Shown here: positions 27,701-42,700 of the stretch, piece by piece | How positions within the stretch are numbered: position 1 is the first letter of the stretch | How the letters are laid out: each line of letters starts with the position of its first letter | NCBI GenBank assembly: GCA_023548195.1 | Contig: JAJHZJ010000696.1 | Location: 2,026,274-2,090,273 of the forward strand | Direction: 5' to 3' | Length of the DNA stretch: 64,000 nucleotides | Source: Bettongia penicillata ogilbyi | Taxonomy: Eukaryota > Chordata > Mammalia > Diprotodontia > Potoroidae | Program-made: the position numbers and the translations under genes | The notes under the pieces: model-generated | Told to the model about the DNA's origin: nothing | Seen by the model: the letters and a program-made list of their open reading frames with translations, nothing else | Database searches by the model: none

Positions 27701-30700
27701 GACTCTCTCTATACCTTAAACCTTGGGACTTGAGAATAGGGAATCAACTTGAGTTTTCATAATTGGGAACTCCTTGAAGAGAAACTTTCTCTGTTAATGC
27801 AGGAAGGTACTTTCTTTGCAATGTTCAGTCCTAGAGTTACTTAAAGCAGTTCCAGGTTAAGTGATTTCACCCAGGCTCACACAGCTAGCATGTGTCAGAG
27901 GTGAGATTTGAACCCATGGCTTTCTGACTTTTAGGCTGATTCTGTACCATGGCATGCTGCACTAAACATAAGATGTGTTTCAGAAATATTCATTGAATAG
28001 CAATTATGACTTAGGTACTAAGGGACTCTTATGGTAAAAATTCTTCTGTATCATTAAGGTTAATGGCCAAAGACATCCTCCTTTAACTAGAAGGTGCTTG
28101 AAAACAGCTATCCGTTGAATGAATAAGAATTTGTCCTTATTTCGAATGTGTCCTTATTTATGCCGACCACTGTGCTAAACAGTGACGATGCAAACAGAAA
28201 ATTGAGATTGTCCCTGCACCCAAAGAGCTCATACTATGAATTAGGGGAGAGAACTTCGTTAGGAAGTTCATCTGCAGATAAAACAGCTCCATGCAGTTGT
28301 CTCCAGGATCCCCAGGGCAGTGGTTGGATTGTAAAAGAACGTCTGGTGACCATAGTGAGGGCCTTCAGGGTAATGAGTCAGGACCTTAGGGGGCTTTGTG
28401 GTCTTCCATGTCATGGAAAAGGAATAATATTGTTCTCATCTCATCCAAGCTGTGAGCAGTTGAACAGCAAGGGGTGATCTGGTGATGACAGATTTTCCTT
28501 AAAAAGGTCAGTCACCCTGAATGGATATTGGGACTTCTGGGTTGGGGAGTGGACCATGGGAGATGACACTTTGTACTTTTGGATCTTTTGATGTAACTAA
28601 AGCAGAAATAACTTTCAAGAAATTAGGTATATTTTTTCAACCTCTATTTTGTGAATTGTCACTTCTTGTTTTCAGAGGGGAGTCTGTCTTGAGGTATGTG
28701 GAGCTATTTGTGCCTATACTAAATGGTCCCAGGGTCCCATGCATCCAAATTGTCCACAGTCTGTTCCCAATCAGCCTTTTCTGCTAACTCACTAGTTCCA
28801 CCCCCCAAAGCCTGAGCTGTAGCACAGCCAAACTTCTTGCTGGGAGTTTAGCAAAATTTCTAGTTGGAGTGCCTTCCTTACTGTTACCCTTTGCCCATGA
28901 AAATCCAACCAGTCCTCCAGCTAGGGTGACATGTAGTGCCAAGGAAAGCGTGCTGACAGCTTAGAAGACACAGCTTTGGGGACGTCATTTGATGTCTCCT
29001 GGACTCCAGATTCCTCATCTGCAAATGAAAGACTTTGGAGTAGGTGACTTCTAAGGTCCTTCCATCTCTGATCTCTGATCTTCCTTTCCTGATTATTGAG
29101 CCTGGAAGAAACAGTGGTGGATTAGGAACCATAGGGACTTGATTAGAAATCCCACTTTGAGCCCTTTACTTTTGGGGTAGGAGGAATATTGGCGAGTTAG
29201 CTCCCATCCCTTGGATTTAGGGGTTATTTTTGCACTTGCAAAATGAAGTAATTGGATGACTTACAGGACACTTCCCTCAATTGCCTAAAATCTCAATTGG
29301 AAGTGATTTTAGCCTCATTTATATATACCTTTCTTCCCTCTGCAGAGCTTCTTAACCTGGGATTCATGCATTTGGAGCTTTTCATAACTGTATTTAAACA
29401 TAATCGATTTCTTTTGTAGTCCTATGTATTTTATTTTATGCATGTGATATGATTGTGAGAAGAGGTTCATAGGCTCCTCCAGACTGCCCATGGGGTCCAT
29501 AACACAAGAAAGCATAAGCCATACTTTAAGGTTTACATGATGCTTCCCTCACAATGGTCCTTTGAGGTAGGCAGAGCAACGAAGCCCCATTATACGGATG
29601 ACTAACCTGAGGTACAGAGAAGTTAATAAGCATGAAGTGGGTTTTGAAACTTTCTTTTCTGACTCCCAATCCGGTGATGTCTCCAGTTTCCCTTGCTTCT
29701 CTGCCTATGCTATATATGTTTAAAGTAAAGTAACAGACCCCAGTGACTACAATTCAAGGCAATGTCTGTTAATATTTCACTACTTTATTAAAATCTCCCT
29801 TAGAGCAAAGATTGCTGTTTGTGCAACTTTGTGCCCCACAAGAAATTTGAGCACAATACCTGAAACATAGTAACTAAGATATGTTTGTAGAATGAAAGAA
29901 TGAATTCTTAATGTTTAGTTTCTCTTGTTTTGCTGTTACTTTCTTTGCTTTCAGGGTATCCCTGGTTTCAAAGGGAAAAAAAAATTCTGTGCTCTGTGAT
30001 GTAGGCACACTCCTGCCAGAAATAATTTTTATTAATTTATTCTTCTAAATTCAATCCTTGTTGTGCTTGAGGAAGGCATGGCCAAACTGACAGTCTTCTC
30101 ATAATTTCAGACCTCTCTCTCCATGCAAGTGACTTCTGACTTAAAAAAAAAAAACAAACTCCTTATGTGTTTTTTCCCCAAATCAATTCATTTTTCTCTT
30201 CTTTCCTTCACCTCCTCCCAGTGGAAAAAGAAAAAGAAAGCCCTTGGAACAAATCTGCACGGTCAAGCAACAAATTCTCACATGGGCTATGTTCGAAAAT
30301 TGTACAAGTCATTTTAAAATCCCCATTGAGAGAGTTCTTGAATGAGGAGTATTTTATGATTGGTATTTCAGAGGTTTATGTGACAGTTCAGTTAACTATT
30401 TAGTATCATCAAACAGAATATTAGTTACTTTCAGCCCACTCCTGGAGAGTCATTTTAAAACCTTGTCCATCCTTCCTTTCTTGCTTACTTCAAGGAATGC
30501 ACTTGGCCAAAGATGACCCAGAGATACCGAAGCAGTTGAAAGAACTTCCTTTTTTTAGGTGCATCATTACACTTATTTGATCTGGGCAGGTCCAGCCAGG
30601 ACCCCAGGTCTTTTTCCTTCACTGCTCAAGTTCTGGTTACTTCAAAGGAGAAGTCCTTTCTGGACTGATTTTGATTGAGGGGAACTGGATGTCATTTCAG

Positions 30701-33700
30701 AATCCATAGTTAACGAAGAACTGATAAGGGTTTCTCTTTCAGACTAGGCTACTCTTCCTTAATGTTTCTAAAAGGGACCTTGGGATGTGGGGTGTGTGTG
30801 TGTGTATGTGTGTGATGTTGTTATCTGATCTCCCCTGTTGGAGGTACTTGTGAAACTGTCATACATACTTGTGTAACAGGTGGTCATTATCACTGCCTCC
30901 TCCTCCCTCATTCCCCTGGCCCGTATTTGCAGAATGTGCATGGTGCCAGTTTTTCCTGAGCCTCCTCAGCCTGGCTGGGGGGGCATGATTTTTCTTTAGA
31001 GGCACACCTTCTTCAGAAACCTAGAGTCCTTTAAACTGGCAGGGGAGAGAACAAAAGAAGGAGAGAGATTGTCCCAGGAGAATTAATCTGTCTAGAACTC
31101 CGAGGGGAAAGTAAAATAAGGTTGGAAAGGTTATGTTACTGGAGCCAGATGATAGAGAATGATAAGGTGTGGACTTTTTAATCCTAGTGGTGATATAGAT
31201 AGAGCCAAAGAAGGTTATTTAATCAGCAGAGTGGAATGGTTGACTTGTGCCTCACCTAGGAAAATTATTTGTAAAAGTGTATTAAGTAGAGTGGTATCAG
31301 GGAATGGAGAGGGAGAGATTGGCAGCATGGAGATCCATTAGTAATCCAGGTGAAAGGTGATGAGAACAAGAACTGGCATGATGATAGTGTGGGTAGAGAG
31401 AGGGAGCAGATGTGAGAGACTGTGGACATGGGACTTTGGGAGACTTGGCAATTGATTGGGTATAGGGAACTATGGAAGAATCAGAGCTAACTCTGAAGGT
31501 GTTTTTTTAACAAAAATAGGGGAAGTGTGAGAGAGAAGTATTTAAGGCAAAATTTGGTACCTTATTTGCATATTCTGATTTTGAAATGCTGATGGGATAT
31601 GGGTGATGTCATGCATTCAGTAAACTATGAAATTAAGTAGAAAAAGGGACTAGTTTCTGTGGAGATGAGTCAGTCTCCAGGTGCTGTGCAAACAAAAGTT
31701 GCACAATTATGATTTGCTGCTCATTATGGGATGGCAATGAAGCCTCATATTAAAGGGGACACTGAAATTCAAAACCAGCCTTATTTCCTAACCAGATTTC
31801 TTATCCATAGAATGAAAATGACGATTACAAATAATATGATTTTAAGACACTTAGGGAAGGACTGGTTTTCAAGATGTATCGAGTGAAATAAAAGTCATAG
31901 ATAGTACTATTACTAGACTGAAAGGTATAAAAAAAAGATATCAACAATTATACACCCATATGCCTACTTATTATTCTTTATAAAATCTTTGGGAGTCCCT
32001 GTGGCATAGCTGGCCTCTCTCCCGTCCCATCCTCCTCCTCTCCTCCCTTTCTCCATTGCTTTCTTTTCCTCCCTTTACCTCTCTTCCTCTTCCCCCTTCC
32101 CTTCCCCTCCCATCCTTTTCCCTTCCTTTTTCTTTCTTCCTTTCTCCTTCTCGTTCCTCTTCCCTCCCCCCATCCTCCTCTTCTTCCCTTCTCCTTCCCC
32201 TTGGTCTTCTAATGCCAGTGAAGTCACAGATCCAGTCCCTATCCCAACAACATTTTTATGAAAATGGTCCCTGCCTTGCCTGCCTGCCTGTTCTGAAAGC
32301 CTCTGATGAAATTTGAGAAGGAAACAGGCAGGCTTTCTCAGGCACTTTTCTATAGCAAGTTTCAATGCCTCCATCACACAGTGGACTGAAAACCATAGTG
32401 AATGTGGTAATAAGACCCTGCATGGGCTGTTCCTGGTGAATTGGCTCAGTAGAATATTCCCTCTTAAAGATTATCTTCCAGAGAGGTGCCTCCTATGCTA
32501 GGGTCATGCAAGATTCCATGTCAGACCTAGCCATAGAAAAAGGTTTGCTCAAGAATTCACCATGTTGCCAACTTCAAGGCAGGCGTAAACTAGGGAGGTA
32601 TAAACTCTGAAGAGTTCTTTACAGTGGCATTGAGATCACCCATTGACAAGTCCCCAAATCTCCTCTGCCTCAGTTTTCTCATCTGTAAAATGGGAATAAG
32701 AATATTCGTAGTCTTCACTGGGTTGTTAGGAGGATCGCATGAAATCAAATTTGAAAAGCTTGTAAATGTCAGTGCTTTATATAAATGTCAGCTCTTCCCA
32801 TTTGTGCATGTGGGAGACTTTAGGAGCTACCTGAATGAATGAAGGCTATTGTTCTAAGTACTCTTCTAAGTGCAACTGTTTATATGGCCTTGAATACCCG
32901 GAAGGTCCAGCTGTGCCAATCCACGCAATACGGTTTTTTATTTTTATCCATTAGACAAGGCAAATAGAATTGGTAGGATGAAAATTTTTATTTCAAAGTA
33001 AAGTTATAATCTTTTTGCATAAATTGATGCTCCTGGTCCTTCTAGTGTTAAGTAAATAGGTATGTTGTCTCTTTTGAGTCTCACAGCAACCCTTTGATAA
33101 TTACTTCCATTTTTGCAGATGAGGAAACCGGGTCTCAGAGAGATGAAACGACTTGTCAGTGGTCATACAGCTAGCCTCTGAGGCAAGTTTTGAATGCAGG
33201 TTTCCCTGATTCCAAATGCTTTACTCTAGTCATGGCACCATGTTGTTTAGTAAATGACTGTTCCAGAGCAGAGCTTGGAAAGAGGGAGATACAAGAAAGT
33301 ATATTTGATGGGGCAGAGAAGAGGAAGGGAAGAAGACTTCTGAGTAAGGGGGATGGTCCAGGTTAAGTTTGGAGCAACCAGGGCTGGGTGAGGACTGAAG
33401 GCAGAGATGGAGCGGACTCTTGACCAGGCTATCCCCATTTATCTGATTGCTTAGAAGAGAGGGTTACAACTTTGACATCACAAATAATGTCTTTCGGTAC
33501 AAAAGAAAACATGACTGATAGCGGTTCATAGCTAAAAAAGGAAATCGATACATTTGGGAGTTTGTTGACACCCTGGTGTGGATGGACTGGTGTCATTGAC
33601 CTAGAACAACCTTGATCTGGCACCTCAGCTTCACTGACCTAGAGCTGAAAGAGACCTCAGGGTCCATCTAGGCCAGCTCCTTTGTTTTACAAATGGAGAA

Positions 33701-36700
33701 ACTGAGATCCAGTGAGGTCAAGTGACATGCTCAAGGGTGCTCACATAGGCAAGTACTCCAGAGACTATGTGCTTTTCAGAGTACCATGCTGTCTCCTCAG
33801 GGTCTATTGAGCAACTGACATTCATCCTTGGCCCAGTTTAGCAATTGGTGAGAGAGTGGAGGGGCCAGAGGGAAGTGTCCTTGCAGGGGCTGATGTTGTC
33901 TGCCAAGGTTTCACTGCAGAGTGCTGATGACATTACTAGGAGCAAATACAATTTCATCTTAAGCTTTTTTCTATCTGCCTTGCTGGCAATTACGCCCAGC
34001 TTCACTGGGGTCTCTTGAACCATTAATAATGGTTTAATATTTCATAATGATTCACTGTTAGCTACTCTTAGAGGTAAGTGTGAGTTTTTAATGTGATCCT
34101 TGGGACTGTGGAGCTGGGGAGATCGAATACTGGACCTAGAGTCAAGAAGACCTTGTCTCAGATCTTTTCCCAGGTACTTACTGGCTCAGCAAATTATTTA
34201 ACCTCTGCCTCAGTTTCCTCATCTGAAAAATGGTAATAATAAATCACACCCACCTACCAGCGTTGTTGTGAAAATAAAATGAGATATGTGTAACACTCTT
34301 TTCAAACTTTTAAATGGTATGTAAATGCTAGCTATAATTGTTATTATTAAACTGAAGGAGGTCAAGGATGTTGGGACATAGAGAACAGAAAGAAGAAAGC
34401 AAAATGAGAAAAATCTGGGGATCTGAGTTCAAATACTCAGATACTTCCTACCTGTGTGACCCTGAGCAAGTCACTTAATGTTGTTTGCCTCACTTTCCAT
34501 CTCTGTGAAATGAACCTGGAGAAGGAAATGGCAAACTACTGCAGTATCTTTGCCAAAAAAAACCTCAAAAGGGGTCACAGAGAACTGGACACAACTGAAA
34601 TGACTAAACAACCACAACTTGTTGTGATAGTGGGGAGTCCTTATGGGTGTGGGTTGGACTTATTAGCCACTGACATCCACTCCCTTCTGGCCCCCAAGTT
34701 CTGTGACTTTGCGAAAGAGGTAACAGGTAACAGAGGCAGAGACCTAGGACTTCAGTCTTCACCTGACCCTCTCCTCCTTAGATAGTTGTGGGATGGAAGT
34801 TAGAGGCCTTTGTGTGTGTTGCACATTGAACTCAAGGTTGGGGAAGATACCAAGTTTAGATTAGAAATAGTCTGTGCCCGAAAGGAGATTATTCTACGTC
34901 ATGGAGACCAGACATCCATACAGATGGCTGTAAACCTCTATGTTACATGTTAAGTGTCTTAGAGACTTAACAAAACAAAACTGAGTCATGTTGACTTGAG
35001 TGTGGAAGCTTCACCTGTTCTCAACAGCTTTCTTCTAATAAGAAAAAAAAAGCAACCATTTGCAATGCCCAGCTGACCCTTTCTTGCTCTGTCCCAAGGC
35101 AGAGGATTCCCTTTGGGGGCTCTGGTGACAAATCCATGCTTTCTGCGTCATGGTTGATTGGGAAGTCAATACTAGAGAGAAAGACTGGAGTTGAGATTTC
35201 TTTGTTATAGGGAATTCCCAGATGAGGACATTCCTTCTGCTAGTGCAGGTGAAACCTGCTCTGCAACTTCTAGCCCTTGAGAGTTGCCCAGAACACTGAG
35301 AGATAGTTACTTGCTCAGGGCTATGCAATATAGATTGGGCCATGAACCTCAGCCTTCCTTTCTCTGAAGGTGCCACTGTCCACTTTCATTGGGACAGTGA
35401 TGATGATGGTGGTTCATTGTTAATTTGACCTCAAGATGGTTAATTCTTCAGCCAAAGGAACTCCTCTTTAAAGCCCATCCAGAGTGCATTCCCTTAAGAA
35501 GAGGATTGGATACAACTACTCAGGGAGTCAACAAGAAACTCTTACTGTGTGTCAGGCACAGTTACTAAGTGATAATAAAGATAAAGAAAGGCAAAAGACA
35601 GTTGGCTTTGATTATACAAGGTACATGCTAGTTACATGCAAAACAGAAATTGTCCTCCGAGAAACTGACTGTAGACTGAAGGGAGTCCTTGAAAAGACCT
35701 TTAGTAACCACCCACTGTATGTCTCCTGCCTTATGGAATACATCTCCTCTTCTCTGTACTCCTACATCTCTGACCTTTATTCAGGCCTACATAACCTCAC
35801 ATTTGGACTATTGCGATGGCCTCTTAACTGAAGGAGGAAATGGCAAATCACTCTAGCATCTTTGTCAAGAAAATCCCAAATGGGGTCATGAAGAACCAGG
35901 TATATAGCAACAGCAGTGACCTCTTAATTTGTCACCCTGCTTCCAGCATTTTCCTTTCCAAATCCATTCTCTACACAGCTGCTGCATTGATATTCATAAA
36001 GCACATATCTGGCCATTTCATTCCCTTACTCAGAATCTTCAGTGGCTCCCTATTGTCTCTAGGCTAAAATAGAAAATCATCCCTCTGGCTTTTAAAGATC
36101 TTTCCAATCTGACTCCCCCAAGTTTTGCAGTCTTGTTTGGTATTGTGTCCCTTCCCACAGTATCTGTCTAGTTAAGCTGTCCTATGCCTGTCCTCCTGCT
36201 TCTAGGTCTTTAGAATATTCTCACTCCTAGTTCTGTCTCACAGGGTCGCTGCAGTCCTGTTCATGTCCTGCCTCCCTTCAAGCCCTTTCCTGATCCTCTC
36301 AGGGAATGCTTCCTTTCTTTTGAGATTGCTCTATTTTTATAAAGTATAATTATAATAAAAACATTTATAATAGTAACATATAATCATCATAAGGTGTATA
36401 ATAATTATTATAAAATATATTTATAATTAGAGCAATAGCTATTATAAAGTATTATATAATAACTAGCATTTATATAGCACTTTCAGGTTTGCGAAGTGCT
36501 TTACAAATCTTATCTTATTTTAGCCTCACAATAGCCCTAGGAGATAAATGCTATCTATGATGATCCTCATCTTACAGATGAAGAAACTGAGGCAGATAGA
36601 TTAAGTGACTTGTCCAGGGTCCCATAGGTAGGAAGTATCAGACAAGATTCAAACTTGAGTCTTTCTGACTGAGAGCAGTGCTTTATTCCCTACTCCACTT

Positions 36701-39700
36701 TGTATTTCTTTGCATATACTTTGCATCTATTTATCTGTGTACATGTGATATTTTCCTTCTGAAGAATGAAATATCCTCCAGGGCAGGGACTTATTTCATC
36801 TTTGTGTGAGGCAGCTTTGTTGTTTGCTCATTTTCCAGATGCTTACCACTCTTCATGACCCCATTTAGGGTTTTCTTGGCAAAGATATTGCAGTGACTTG
36901 CCATTTTCTTCTCCAGCTTCTTTGAAAGATGAAGAAACTGAGGCAATCAGGGGTAAGGGACTTACCCAGGGTCACACAGCTAGTAGTGTCTGAAACTGTA
37001 TTCGAACTCAGGAAGATGAGACTTCCTGATTCCAAACCCAGTGCTCTATCTACCAGGACACTAGCTAGCTGCCGGTAGTATAGTGAAGGCTTAACAAATG
37101 TTTGTTGAATTGAATTGGAAATGTGATCCTTTACAATAAATATTTCAGACCTCTAATGGGCAAATTTGTACAATAAATGTTTATTGGATAGTATTATATT
37201 TCCTGTGCAATCCATTACTCTTTTGAGCTCTAGCTTCCTGATTTTCAAAATGGGGATCACATTATCGTTTTGTTTTTCTCAATGCCCCCTGCCCCCTACT
37301 CCCACTTTATCCCTAACACCCCCATTGCTTTTTGTACTTTGCGTGAAGACTGGGGAAAGCTGACCTGAAGCTATCCATTTATCTTAGACAAATGGCTCTT
37401 ACCTTCTTTTAGAAAGGGCATTGATTATGAAAATAAAGCCTCTAGGGCTTTGAGAGGGAAGTACTCTCCTGGAATGACTTTCCTGCTGAAATTACTTTCA
37501 TCTAAGTGGAATTGATCAGCCTGCCTTGAACTGTCCCATTAGTGGAGGTATGATTTCACCAGGGTAGGCACTCATGAGTTACGTGCTTTCTTTTTCCACT
37601 GTGCATTTGTGGTTTTAAAAATTCTGATTTCTTCTGTGTACTTTTATAGAAGACCTTTCTTCCCTTCCAGGAAATCATGGGATTGGGTAAATTTTTTTCT
37701 CAGGGTGATAATTAAAGGATGAATTGAGTATCTCTGCAAAATGCTTTTTCAAGGAGGCAAATGAGAATTCTTTGAAAAATGTTAATATAGAAGTTAAAAG
37801 GGAGTTATTGAGTGTGGATGAATTAAATTCAACAGCTGTTTACTAGGAACTATCTTTGTGGTAGGCACTGGCCATAAAAGATAAACAAACTTTGCCCTCA
37901 GGGAAATTATATCCAATTGTATATACAGCAGGGAAGGAGGGAAGGGGTGCTAATAGTCAGGGATGGAGAAATACCTCTTGTAGGATTTGGTGCTTCAGTT
38001 GTATGGTGAGATGGGTGAATTGAGGGAGAAAGGTGTGCATTTGAGACAACGGCTTGGAGACTGGAGATGGTAGATGGACACAGAAAACATCTAACAAGCC
38101 ACTTTAATTAGAACAAAAGTCAAATGAGGGACAATAAGATTAGAAAGGTTGGGAGGAACCAGGTTGTAAAGGACCTTAAATGTCCAGTTTTTGGATTTTC
38201 CTTGAGACCATAGAGAGTCCTTACAGATTTTTGAGTGGGGGTGGGGTGGGGTAAAAAGTAGAGATATTCAGGTGGAATGGAAGGAATATAAATGAAATAA
38301 AATTTAAATGTCTGAAAAAGCTTTTTTGAGTTGAGACAGGCTGAATTTCTTGAGGGAATGAGAGAACTATTCTTTGTTGGGAAGGAATGGTGTTTAGAAG
38401 GGAATCACCCCTATAAAATTCTTCCACCCTCTGACTCATATTTGTGAGTCACATCTGGTTTCCAGATGTTTCAGTGGCCTTGAGTTGATTTTGAGTGTGA
38501 TTCTGCTAACATAACTTGGAAGGAAAATATTTCTACATCTCTGGAAAGTAAGCATTCCAATAACAATTTTCTTATTTCTCTTTGGCTGTGGGATATTTAA
38601 GAGCACAGTTCAGCCAGAGTAGAGAGTCTATGTTGAGAGTAATGTGGTGGTGACTTACTGTCCTGGTGATTTTTGGTTTGTTTCAGAAAGTTTGGTTTCT
38701 ATGGTGTCTTCAGAGTTGATGGGAAATGGTCCCATTTGGCAGAGAAAACTTGGTAGTTGTGCTGAGAAATCGATGGTTCATTATTACTGCCTTTTGAAGG
38801 AAACTCTCTTAAAGATCCCTCACTAATCAATTACTTAAACATTTTTTCTGTTTCCTAGCACAGTATGTGGCTCATTGTAAGAACTTAGTAGATTAATATA
38901 TTAATAAATTATTTATCTCTATTTGATAGTCTAATTTAATGGTGATTCACATATGAGTTTATCAAAGAAAAGGTTCACATACATTAGATTCCATTTTTGG
39001 GTTCTCTCCACTTCCCTTGTTTAATTTTTATGTCCTTTTTCTAGGACTATAAAGCTTTTAATCATTCTTGCTTTGGAGTACATTTTTTCTAGGTTTTTAA
39101 AAAATATTTATTTTTCAAGTATCAAGTATTTTTAAAAAATCTGCCCTTCCCATTACCCTGTTCCCTAGTCGATCAAAAGCAAAAAACAAAGCCTCCAAAC
39201 AAATCTCTCAGGGCATGTCCAACTGGTAGGACATTAGCTGTGTTTGAAAATGTATGCTGCTTTCTGCATTTGAACGTCATCACTTCTCTCTCAAGGAATG
39301 AATTACACGTTTCATCTTCATTCTTTTGGACTCATGATTTCTTATTGTGTTAGATCAGAGTTCTAAGTCTTTTCAAAGTAATTTTTCTGTAGAGTACATT
39401 TTGATAACTAAAGCACCTATTAAGCACTTACTATGTACTATTCTGGAGATACAATCAAACAAGATAATGCCTATCCTCAAGAAGCCTAAATTATAGTGGG
39501 GAAACCCCATAGAATAGAAAGGGGACCTAGAAAGTAGGGGAAGGGGAAGGGCACCATGTGGGGAGGAAGGTAAGTAGAAAGGCTGTGTGTGTGAGAGTGT
39601 ATGGCAAAGTAGAAAGAGCTATGTATTAGGATCTTTTACTCAAACTCTCCATACCCCCATTCTTTCATTTATAAATTGAGATGAGTAGACTAGATGACCT

Positions 39701-42700
39701 AAGGTTCCTTCTGTCAATAAAGCAGGGGTAAGGAACCTATATCCTCAGTGCAGATCCTTTGAATCCAGTTCTAGGTCCTCAAGTGCAGCCCTTTGAATCC
39801 AGACTTCACAGAACAGATCTCCTTAATAAAAGGATTTGTTCTGTAAAACTTGGACTCAGTCAAAAAGTCGCACCCAAGGACCTAGAAGGTCACAGGTTTC
39901 TCACCCCTGCACTAAAGTGGTGAGCTACAATCTTATGACTTACTCCTTGAGGAACCAAACCACATTATTACTGATATATTTATTCTAAATAAAATCACGT
40001 GAACAAAGACACTTGCAGCAGAATGGAGGGGTGACTCATGGGGTCTTCTTGGAGAGACAGACTAAGAGACAGTCAAGTTTACTTCATAGTCTCTCTAAGA
40101 ATGCCAAGACACCTGGTGACATGGGCTACCAGGCCACTTTGCAACAAAAAAACTCATGATCAGCATCTTTGAAAAGGTCACCATAAAGATAGCTACAACC
40201 TGTATACCACCATCTAGTGCAAAGAATGGAGAGGGAACAAAAATTTATTAAGCCCTTACTAGTATCTCATTTGGTATCAGTGGGGAGGTAGAAAAGTCCA
40301 TGAGATCATTCAGCTTAAATGAACATACATTGGAGTACTCTGACTTCGATGCACATTAGTAGTATGTTGGAAAATATGGCTCAGGATCAAGAAATAAAAG
40401 CAGTCAAAACTGTTAGCCTGTACAGAAACCTAACACCTAAAAGTCATGAATACTGTATTCAGCAAGAGCGCTGAGAGATGCTGGATGTGGTGAGGACAGA
40501 CCGCACTGAATGACCAGAATGTGAAACAGGATCGATGCGGACAGAGAGGAAGACACCTGGTTACTCTTGTGGTTGTTTGGTATTGACTATCTCTGTAGGT
40601 AGCTAGGTGGCACAGTGGACCACTGGGCTTGGAAACAAGAAGACTCATCTTCATGAGCTATAATCTGGGCTCAGGCACTTAGTAGTTGTGTGACCTTGAG
40701 CAAGTCACTTGACTCTGTTTTCCTCAGTTCTTTATCTGTAAATAAGCTGGAGAAGGAAATTGCAAACCAGTCTAATATCTTTGCCAAGAAAACCTCGAAT
40801 AGGTTTGCAAAGAGTAGGTCACAATTATCAGTTTCATGGGGCATCACAAAACCCCAAGATACTTTGTAAATATAGGTTGTTATTGAAATAAGACCTGACA
40901 TATGTTGTTTTTGATTTTATTGGGTCATGTAAGCATTGCTAGCCAAGCAGCATACAAGAGTGTGTCCATTTTCGCAATGGTGGGGTCATGGTAGAGGCTT
41001 GTTTAGACGTGAAAGTGATGATTCTTTGGCTCTAGTTTTTTTTTTTTTTTTTTTTGCCTCAGGTCGAGTACACTGACCAAATCCAAGTAGGGAGAGATCT
41101 AGTCAGTGGAAGAAGAGACAGATTTAGGACATGGCCTTGAGAATAATTCATCTTGTGTATGTTTAACAAGAGCGAAGAAGACATCCCTGCCTCCCAACGC
41201 ACAAACTGAGCTCTGTTCGGCAATGAGAGGCATAAGAATGAAAGCATTAACCTGGAGTACTGGGACAGCCCAGGAACGGTCATGCCCCTGTGAGCTCAGT
41301 GCGTTCAGGCATATTGGCCTCCCCACCTACCATCCTGGGTAACGTGGCTTCAAGTCATGGGAGATCAACATCCCTTTCACCTCCTAGTGGGGACCAGAAT
41401 GTTCTGCAGCCCAATGAAGTTTCTTTAATAAATCATAAAATGTGATGCAAATGTAAAGTCCTCTGTTTAGTGTTTAAAGCCCTTTATGACTTTCCCCACC
41501 CCCTCTTTCCAGCTTATATACTTGCCCACATTCACCCTGTGATTTCGCCAAACAGATCTTTTGGTTCCTCTCACAGAATTGAAACGTTTCAGTTCAGACA
41601 CTACCTTCTTCATTGTGATTCTTCATTGTGTTTACCTGCTGGTGCCCCCACCCCCAACTCCTTTGTCTCTATTTCATGTTTACTCGATAGATGCTGATAT
41701 GTGACTTGTCTCTCCTATTACAATGTAGGTTTGTGTTTTGAGTAAGGATTTTTAAATTCCTGATTTGTAACTTTATTTCTGAGCTATAAATGTTCACCAT
41801 GAAAATTTAACAGTTGGCTTTCAGAAGTTTTAGCACATCCTTGGGATAGGGTGAGGGATAGGGATAGGATTTGTGATTTCATTGGCTTGGGTAAGGAAAC
41901 TCCCTCTCTCAATGCAGGTAGCCATCTTCCCTGTAACTTACAGCCTTAGAGGTTTGCCTAGAACCCCATGTTCTAGGTTTACTTCCTCTTTTCAAAATTT
42001 TTTTATTTTCAATTCATGGAACAAGGCAAACATTTCTATAACACTGTATAGTAAAAGAGATGACTGTACATGAAACTGCAAATCCGTCATGTACAACTTG
42101 CTGCTGTTCCATCCAAATATGCAACAAAAGTTATCATGGAAATTTCTTTTTTCCCCTCCCCTTCCCCTAGAAATGGCTACCATTAGACACAAATAGGGGT
42201 GTATACACACACACATATATGTAAACTTATTCTATACACACTTCTGTATCAGTTCTTTCTCTGGATGCAGAGAGTTTCTTTGTTCATGTGTCCCTTATTT
42301 TTAATTTGTGTATTTGTAATAGGCAAAGTGATTTAGTTACTTACAGTCGTTCTTAAAGCAATATTGCTGTTAATGTATACAGTGTTTTCTTGGTCCTGCT
42401 CATTTTGTTTTTTGTTATTGCATGCAAGTCTTTCTATGTTTCTCTAAGATCATTGAGCTCATCATTTTTTATAGCACAGTCGTGTTCTATCACAATCATA
42501 TGCCCTGCCTTGTTTAGCCATTCCCTGATTGATGGGCATCCCTGCAATTTCCAGTTCTTTGCCACCACAGAGAGAGCTGCTGTAAGCATCCCATTCACAT
42601 TCAAAGTTATAATTACTATTTGTGAATTTCCCTCAGTCTTATTTTCACACACTGTTTTCTTTCTCAGTCCCTCTTACTGAGTTGGAGAACAGACTGGGGA

